A stretch of 53,116 nt of DNA from Micrococcales bacterium (GTDB lineage: Bacteria; Actinomycetota; Actinomycetes; Actinomycetales; Microbacteriaceae), in assembly GCA_947452985.1 (NCBI GenBank), contig CANGEU010000010.1, forward strand, positions 1 through 53,116. Reading direction: 5' to 3'. Position numbers and translations under genes: made by a program. Shown here in pieces: positions 48,902 to 53,116 of the stretch. The notes below the pieces were generated by a model. It worked only from the letters and a program-made list of their open reading frames with translations. It was not told where the DNA came from and did not search any database. Position 1 is the first letter of the stretch; each line of letters opens with the position of its first letter.

Positions 48902-49112
48902 AGGAGCCAGAGCGCCTGTTGCAAAGAAACTAGAACAGATTCGGCAGTCTGGTCACTTTCCCAAATTGAAATCACTTTCAGGACACCTCAAAGGATTTCA
49001 ACGTTTCGAAGTGGGAAGTTTACGAATTATCACCGAAGTCGATGTTGCAAACCGGACCTTGAAATTGGTGCGAATTGAATATCGCGGAAGCGTCTACAAC
49101 CAAAAACGTTAG
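48822..49112 (+). CDS. RelE/ParE-superfamily toxin
   Basis: Toxin of up to 96 residues with the RelE/ParE fold pattern: Leu-Ser-Pro-Lys-Phe-Glu-Glu-Asp-Tyr-Glu-Lys-Leu, Lys-Leu-Lys-Ser-Leu-Ser-Gly, Gly-Phe-Gln-Arg-Phe-Glu-Val-Gly-Ser-Leu-Arg-Ile and a late Val-Arg-Ile-Glu-Tyr-Arg-Gly. RelE toxins cut mRNA on the ribosome; ParE types poison gyrase; sequence does not decide. The start is uncertain: ATG 48822 lacks a Shine-Dalgarno, and TTG 48852 or 48861 would begin nearer the domain edge. Confidence 0.8.
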   Translation: MNSKPATQKILLQLSPKFEEDYEKLDKGARAPVAKKLEQIRQSGHFPKLKSLSGHLKGFQRFEVGSLRIITEVDVANRTLKLVRIEYRGSVYNQKR

Positions 49113-49129
49113 ACCCTGATGCTGCCTGC

Positions 49130-50581
49130 CTATAGCGGGAGAACCTTCAGTGTTGCGAGGGTTGGGTCTGCAACGAACTTGATTGTTTGGCCTAAGCTCC
49201 GGGCTTTGAAGAGGGCGTCTAGGGCTGGTTGGGTGATGCGCTCGCCTGGGCTGAGAACTGGAACGCCCGGAGGGTAAGGGCAGACCATTTCGGCGCAGAT
49301 GCGGCCAACTGATTCTTCGGCTTTGACAATTTCGTACTTGGAGAAGAAGGCTTCTCTAGGGGTGACCACGACTTCTGGTTCAATGCTGAAGGCCGCTGAG
49401 ATTTCGATAGGTCGTGGGGTTTTGTCTTGGGCTTCAACGCTCTTGATGATTTTGTTGATTAGGTCGTTGATGCGCTCTGGGGTGTCGGCGAAGGTGATCA
49501 TTGGGATCACGATGTCGCGGTTGGCCATCTCTACGTCGATGTTGGCTTTCAGAAGATCCTGTTCAACCTTGTTGCCATCGGCTCCGCACTTCTGGAACAG
49601 AATGACCATCTTTAGTGGGTCGATGTAGGGGCCGTCGATTACGTCGATCCCGTGGTCGCGTAGTTTCTGTCGACCTTGGTTGGTCGATTCAATGACTGGT
49701 CCAATTAGTTCGCGGCCGTGACGCTTGAGCAGTGCCCTGGCTGCGTCGATGCTGGCGAGGATTCGGCCAGACATGCTTGTGGTTTGGGTGGCGTCGAACA
49801 TCTTGTTCAGTCTTGGGAGGTCGACGTATTTACCTTTGGCTAGCAGAATGCTGGCTTGGCTGTAGCTAGGGAGAGTTTTGTGGGCACTGGTTACGACGAT
49901 GTCGGCGCCTTCGGCCAGTGGATGCTTAGGGAGTTTTTCGTGGAAACCGAAGTGGGCTGCCCAGGCGGCGTCGACCACAAGCGGGATGTTGTACTCGTGG
50001 GCAACTTTGGAAAGCTTGGGGATGTTGCTCATGGTGCCAACGTAGCTAGGTTCACCGATGAGTACTGCCTTGGCGTCTGGGTTTTCTTCGAGGGCTTTTC
50101 TTAGCGTCTTACTTGGAAGGTATTCCGGGAGGCCGGTCTCTGGGTTGATTACCGGCTTCACCCAGATTGGGGTAACGCCTGCATAGACCAGGCCGACTGC
50201 GAGGCTCTTGTGAAGGGTTCGGGAGATGATGACCTTGTCGCCAGGGCCGGCAACGGCCATGACGGCTGCGTGGTTGGAACCGCTCGAGCCATTGACACCG
50301 AATCGGCAGAAGTCTGCGCCCCAAAGGTCGGCAGCTAAGGCTTCAGCTTCAACGACCAGGCTTGGGGAAATGCGGTTGGTGTGATTGCCAGGAAGAACTG
50401 GGATGTCACCATCGACGACGGGGCCGGTTAGATCGAGGCGACCCTTGTGACCAGGGATTTGAAACCAAGAACGATCGGTTTCCATGTCGCGAATCCAGGC
50501 ATCAAGAAGCGGCGCATCGTTCCTAAGGCCCATCGGGTCTTTCGGGTCGAGCAATGTTGCAGCGCCGATTACGTGGTTCAC
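49130..50581 (-). CDS. Orn/Lys/Arg decarboxylase-family PLP enzyme
   Basis: Fold type I decarboxylase of 483 residues, the length of the short SpeA-type enzymes. It shows Pro-Gly-His-Lys-Gly near the N-terminus, Phe-Gly-Val-Asn-Gly-Ser-Ser-Gly-Ser for the PLP phosphate, Val-Asp-Ala-Ala-Trp-Ala-Ala-His and the PLP-binding Lys in Ser-Ala-His-Lys-Thr-Leu-Pro near 233, plus the C-terminal Pro-Tyr-Pro-Pro-Gly-Val-Pro. It makes agmatine, cadaverine or putrescine; the substrate is not decidable. The start is GTG with AAGGA 5 nt upstream. It lies right behind the rplA terminator. Confidence 0.88.
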   Translation of the reverse strand: MNHVIGAATLLDPKDPMGLRNDAPLLDAWIRDMETDRSWFQIPGHKGRLDLTGPVVDGDIPVLPGNHTNRISPSLVVEAEALAADLWGADFCRFGVNGSSGSNHAAVMAVAGPGDKVIISRTLHKSLAVGLVYAGVTPIWVKPVINPETGLPEYLPSKTLRKALEENPDAKAVLIGEPSYVGTMSNIPKLSKVAHEYNIPLVVDAAWAAHFGFHEKLPKHPLAEGADIVVTSAHKTLPSYSQASILLAKGKYVDLPRLNKMFDATQTTSMSGRILASIDAARALLKRHGRELIGPVIESTNQGRQKLRDHGIDVIDGPYIDPLKMVILFQKCGADGNKVEQDLLKANIDVEMANRDIVIPMITFADTPERINDLINKIIKSVEAQDKTPRPIEISAAFSIEPEVVVTPREAFFSKYEIVKAEESVGRICAEMVCPYPPGVPVLSPGERITQPALDALFKARSLGQTIKFVADPTLATLKVLPL

Positions 50582-50601
50582 GGTTTCCTTCGTTTGGGGA
50601 T

Positions 50602-50638
50602 GAAGAAAGGACCGGGGTTTTAGCCCGATCCTTTCTTC
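50602..50638 (-). terminator. Rho-independent terminator of the rplKA operon
   Basis: Minus strand GAAGAAAGGATCGGG pairs with CCCGGTCCTTTCTTC (15 bp, one G-U) around a 7-nt A-rich loop, starting 16 nt after the rplA stop. The decarboxylase gene begins 21 nt later, so its expression may partly rest on read-through. Confidence 0.85.
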
Positions 50639-50653
50639 AATTGTTTTACACCT

Positions 50654-51343
50654 TTAGAACGAGTTGGTGTCTAGAGGAATACCAGGACCGAAAGTGGTCG
50701 CGATGGCAGCCTTTAGAACATACTTACCCTTTGAAGATGCAGGCTTCAAACGAACAACCTCTTCAAGAGCGGTGTTTAGGTTCTCTGCAAGCTTCTCAGT
50801 GGTGAACGATGCCTTACCAACGATGAAGTGCAGGTTAGCCTGCTTGTCAACGCGGAATTCGATCTTTCCACCCTTGATGTCAGTCACTGCCTTAGCGGTG
50901 TCTGGGGTTACGGTACCGGTCTTAGGGTTTGGCATTAGGTTACGAGGACCTAGAACCTTACCTAGACGACCAACCTTGCCCATTAGGTCTGGGGTTGCAA
51001 CTGCTGAGTCGAAGTCGGTCCAGCCGGCAGCTACCTTCTCGATCAGCTCGTCGCCGCCAACCTCGTCTGCACCAGCAGCACGAGCTGCGTCTGCAGCTGC
51101 ACCGGTAGCGAAAACGATAACGCGGGCGGTCTTACCAGTTCCGTTTGGAAGCGAAACGGTTCCACGGATCATCTGGTCTGCTTTGCGAGGGTCTACACCA
51201 AGCTTGATTGCAACCTCGATGGTTGAGTCGAACTTAGCTGAACCAGTCTCGCGAACTAGTGCTACAGCTTCCTCTGGAGTGTAAAGCTTACCCTCTTCGA
51301 TTTTTGCTGCTGCGGCCTCATAGGCCTTACTGCGCTTTGCCAT
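50654..51343 (-). CDS. rplA: 50S ribosomal protein L1
   Basis: Ribosomal L1-stalk protein, 229 residues, with the family signature region [15 protein letters not shown], and Lys-Phe-Asp-Ser-Thr-Ile-Glu-Val near residue 38. I start at ATG 51341-51343 with AAAGGA upstream, giving the usual Met-Ala-Lys-Arg-Ser-Lys. It follows rplK after 93 nt and ends at a strong terminator, unlike the common arrangement with rplJL close behind. Confidence 0.96.
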   Translation of the reverse strand: MAKRSKAYEAAAAKIEEGKLYTPEEAVALVRETGSAKFDSTIEVAIKLGVDPRKADQMIRGTVSLPNGTGKTARVIVFATGAAADAARAAGADEVGGDELIEKVAAGWTDFDSAVATPDLMGKVGRLGKVLGPRNLMPNPKTGTVTPDTAKAVTDIKGGKIEFRVDKQANLHFIVGKASFTTEKLAENLNTALEEVVRLKPASSKGKYVLKAAIATTFGPGIPLDTNSF

Positions 51344-51436
51344 TCTGTTGTTCCTTTCGGTCACAGTAGTGGTCTAACGAACCGCGCCCGGTTCTCCCAC
51401 GACTATTGCTTTTTTATTGCGTAAGTTTTTTGAAGC

Positions 51437-51868
51437 TTAAGCCTCGGTGGTGATTCCCATTGAGCGGGCGGTACCAGCGATGATCTTGGCCGCTGCGTCA
51501 ACGTCGTTGGCGTTTAGGTCGGTCATCTTCTGCTCAGCGATCTTGTAAAGAGCGTCCTTGCTTAGGTGTGCAACCTTCACGGTGTGAGGAGTGCCTGAAC
51601 CCTTAGCAACTCCAGCAGCCTTCTTGATTAGCTCGGCAGCTGGTGGGGTCTTTAGAACGAAGGTGAAGCTACGGTCTTCGTAAACGGTGATCTCAACCGG
51701 CACAACGTTTCCACGCTGGTCAGCGGTGGCGTTGTTGTAGGCGGTGCAGAACTCCATGATGTTCACACCGTGCTGGCCTAGCGCAGGTCCGATAGGTGGA
51801 GCTGGGTTAGCAGCGCCTGCCTGGATCTGAAGCTTGATCATGCCGGTGATCTTTTTCTTCGGTGCCAT
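51437..51868 (-). CDS. rplK: 50S ribosomal protein L11
   Basis: Ribosomal protein L11, 143 residues, binding the GTPase-associated rRNA. [19 protein letters not shown] near the N-terminus and a C-terminal Gly-Thr-Ala-Arg-Ser-Met-Gly are diagnostic. AAGGA lies ahead of the ATG. It sits in the secE-nusG-rplK-rplA order; L1 commonly represses this operon at its mRNA, but no clear L1 site is visible here. Confidence 0.97.
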   Translation of the reverse strand: MAPKKKITGMIKLQIQAGAANPAPPIGPALGQHGVNIMEFCTAYNNATADQRGNVVPVEITVYEDRSFTFVLKTPPAAELIKKAAGVAKGSGTPHTVKVAHLSKDALYKIAEQKMTDLNANDVDAAAKIIAGTARSMGITTEA

Positions 51869-51913
51869 TATGTTTTCCTTTTACTTTGGTTTTGAAAAAT
51901 TTGTGGGTGGTGC

Positions 51914-52786
51914 TTAGTTGAGTGGGCCAACCTGCTCGAAGCCAAGCTCGACCGGAGTCTCACGCTCGAACAACGAAACAAGAACGGTTAGCTTGTTGCT
52001 TTCAGGCTTGATCTCAGAGATGGTACCTGGCAGACCTGCGAACGAACCGTCGCGGATCATGATGCTTTCGCCAACCTTGAAGTCGGTGGTGATTGGAACA
52101 GCCTTCGACTTGCCCTTAACAGCAACGGTGCCCTTCTGAGCAGCCTTTGCAGCAGCCTCTTCAGGAAGCTCGAAGAGCCACTTCTTTAGCATGTCGAAAG
52201 CTTCGCGAGGACGCAGTGGGCTTGGGTTAGCCGAGTTACCCACGAAGCCGGTTACGGCAGGGGTGTGACGGATTAGGTCCCAGGTCTCTTCGGTCATGTC
52301 CATACGGATAACAACGTAACCAGGAACCTTGACACGGGTAACCAGCTTGCGCTGACCGTTCTTGATTTCTACGGTGTCTTCCAAAGGAACTTCGATCTGG
52401 TAAACATCTTCTCCACCAGGCTGTGAAAGCTTGCGGTTCTCAATGTTCTGCTTCACGCGCTTCTCGTAGCCGGCGTAAGAGTGAACGATGTACCACTTAC
52501 CTGGCTGAGTCTTGAAGTCTGGGAAGAACTGGTCGTAAGGGTCGTCGCTGGTTGAAGCAGCAGGTGCCTCAACAACAGGCACCTCAACGATTTCGTCGGC
52601 TGCCTCTGGGGCGTCAACCAACTCTTCGTCTGAGCCTTCAACGTGCATCGCTGCTTCTTCAGCAGAGGCGTCTTCAAGAAGGTCGGTAACCTCTTCGGCA
52701 GAAGCGTCGTCGGCCGAAAGCTCTAGCTCGTCGGCTACAACATCCTGGGCCGAGTTCAATTCGTCCTCGTGCTCAAATTCAGTCAT
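51914..52786 (-). CDS. nusG: Transcription factor NusG with acidic N-terminal extension
   Basis: Transcription elongation/antitermination factor, 290 residues against about 180 in E. coli. Residues 1-95 are a Glu/Asp/Ala-rich, probably disordered extension, as known in actinobacteria. The NGN domain begins at [13 protein letters not shown] (about 97), with Val-Pro-Gly-Tyr-Val and Pro-Ala-Val-Thr-Gly-Phe-Val-Gly; the KOW domain closes with [10 protein letters not shown]. It links RNA polymerase to Rho or ribosomes. It follows secE by 29 nt. Confidence 0.96.
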   Translation of the reverse strand: MTEFEHEDELNSAQDVVADELELSADDASAEEVTDLLEDASAEEAAMHVEGSDEELVDAPEAADEIVEVPVVEAPAASTSDDPYDQFFPDFKTQPGKWYIVHSYAGYEKRVKQNIENRKLSQPGGEDVYQIEVPLEDTVEIKNGQRKLVTRVKVPGYVVIRMDMTEETWDLIRHTPAVTGFVGNSANPSPLRPREAFDMLKKWLFELPEEAAAKAAQKGTVAVKGKSKAVPITTDFKVGESIMIRDGSFAGLPGTISEIKPESNKLTVLVSLFERETPVELGFEQVGPLN

Positions 52787-52815
52787 CGTGGTTTTCCTTA
52801 ATTACTTACTAAAAA

Positions 52816-53088
52816 CTATTTGGTGGTTGGGTTGAAAGCCCAAACGACTAGAGCCGCAAAGCCGTAGTCGAACAGGGTGATGATAAGCATCACGACAATT
52901 ACGAAACCGAGCACTACAAAGGTGTAGTTACGAAGTTCGCCCCACGTTGGACGAGTAACCTTACGAAGCTCAGAGATTACCTGGCGCACGAAAAGGATGA
53001 TGCGAGCGATTGGTCCGCGAGCGCGCTTGCGATCGGCCTTCGCCTTTTCGACTAGGTCTTCGCCAGACTTGTCGTGCTCTTCAGTCAT
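52816..53088 (-). CDS. secE: Preprotein translocase subunit SecE
   Basis: Small membrane subunit of the SecYEG channel, 90 residues. A charged cytosolic N-terminus is followed by Phe-Val-Arg-Gln-Val-Ile-Ser-Glu-Leu-Arg-Lys-Val-Thr-Arg-Pro-Thr and one membrane helix (about 52-78). The Leu-Arg-Lys-Val segment contacts SecY. GAAGGAAAG precedes the ATG. It is first of the visible secE-nusG-rplK-rplA series; the promoter lies outside the window. Confidence 0.95.
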   Translation of the reverse strand: MTEEHDKSGEDLVEKAKADRKRARGPIARIILFVRQVISELRKVTRPTWGELRNYTFVVLGFVIVVMLIITLFDYGFAALVVWAFNPTTK

Positions 53089-53116
53089 AAGACTTTCCTT
53101 CTTCTAAACGCCTTTC

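Overview
The window reads as chromosome from a small-genome, moderate-GC actinobacterium, most like family Microbacteriaceae (Rhodoluna/Aquiluna-type freshwater lineages). This placement is inference from several traits: the secE-nusG-rplK-rplA order, NusG with a long acidic N-terminal extension, the DUF2236, DUF2867-SDR and CtpE-type ATPase families, extremely tight packing (ten of twelve convergent gene pairs overlap at their stops) and many start codons sitting 6-7 nt behind a -10-like hexamer, as in leaderless actinobacterial transcripts. No rRNA or tRNA gene, insertion sequence or CRISPR array was seen.

Layout. 1-18.3 kb is mostly metabolism and transport: a class III aminotransferase cut by the window edge, a DMT exporter with an apparently non-canonical start, L-asparaginase, an MFS transporter, the biotin ECF importer bioY-bioM-bioN facing its TetR repressor (BioQ) across a 17-bp palindrome, DUF4287, DUF554, an SDR, a large MMPL exporter, a GH13 alpha-glucosidase with a Gfo/Idh/MocA dehydrogenase, an SDR-DUF2867 protein, a polar amino-acid ABC importer and a DUF2236 protein. 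18.4-24.4 kb is metal homeostasis: CopZ-like chaperone, CopA, a Tat-exported multicopper oxidase and a CtpE-like ATPase. 24.3-29.1 kb carries two pirins, a DMT transporter, a saccharopine dehydrogenase-family protein and a small hydrolase. 29.1-32.6 kb holds rplJ-rplL behind an L10-type leader with an attenuator, and a DEAD-box helicase with repetitive RG-rich tails.

32.8-50.6 kb is an accessory interval lying between rplJL and rplKA, two operons that are often close together. It holds small membrane proteins, a HAD phosphatase plus glutaredoxin-like protein, a PfkB kinase, and a lower-GC defence island (37.0-45.9 kb): a possible PD-(D/E)XK-like protein, a DNA cytosine methyltransferase, and a head-to-tail operon encoding a GHKL/MORC-type ATPase, a Z1 helicase-like protein, a DUF4420 PD-(D/E)XK protein and an AIPR protein. 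After it come a 202-aa protein of unknown function, thioredoxin, a TPR protein, a RelBE-type toxin-antitoxin pair with a 19-bp operator and a PLP decarboxylase. rplA, rplK, nusG and secE close the window.

The most striking observation is on the minus strand at 46549-46660. The leader in front of the 202-aa gene folds, by eye, into a SAM-I/SAM-IV-type riboswitch: P1, P2, P3, a P2-loop pseudoknot, a GNRA-capped hairpin 3' of P1 and a second pseudoknot from the P3 loop. It is followed by mutually exclusive hairpins that hide or free the ribosome-binding site. The 202-aa gene and the four defence genes lie in the same direction with gaps of 21 nt or less, so the riboswitch may lead the whole defence operon. 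That would be a SAM-sensing control on a system partnered with a SAM-consuming methyltransferase. The aptamer is well supported by sequence; its control of the defence genes is inference.
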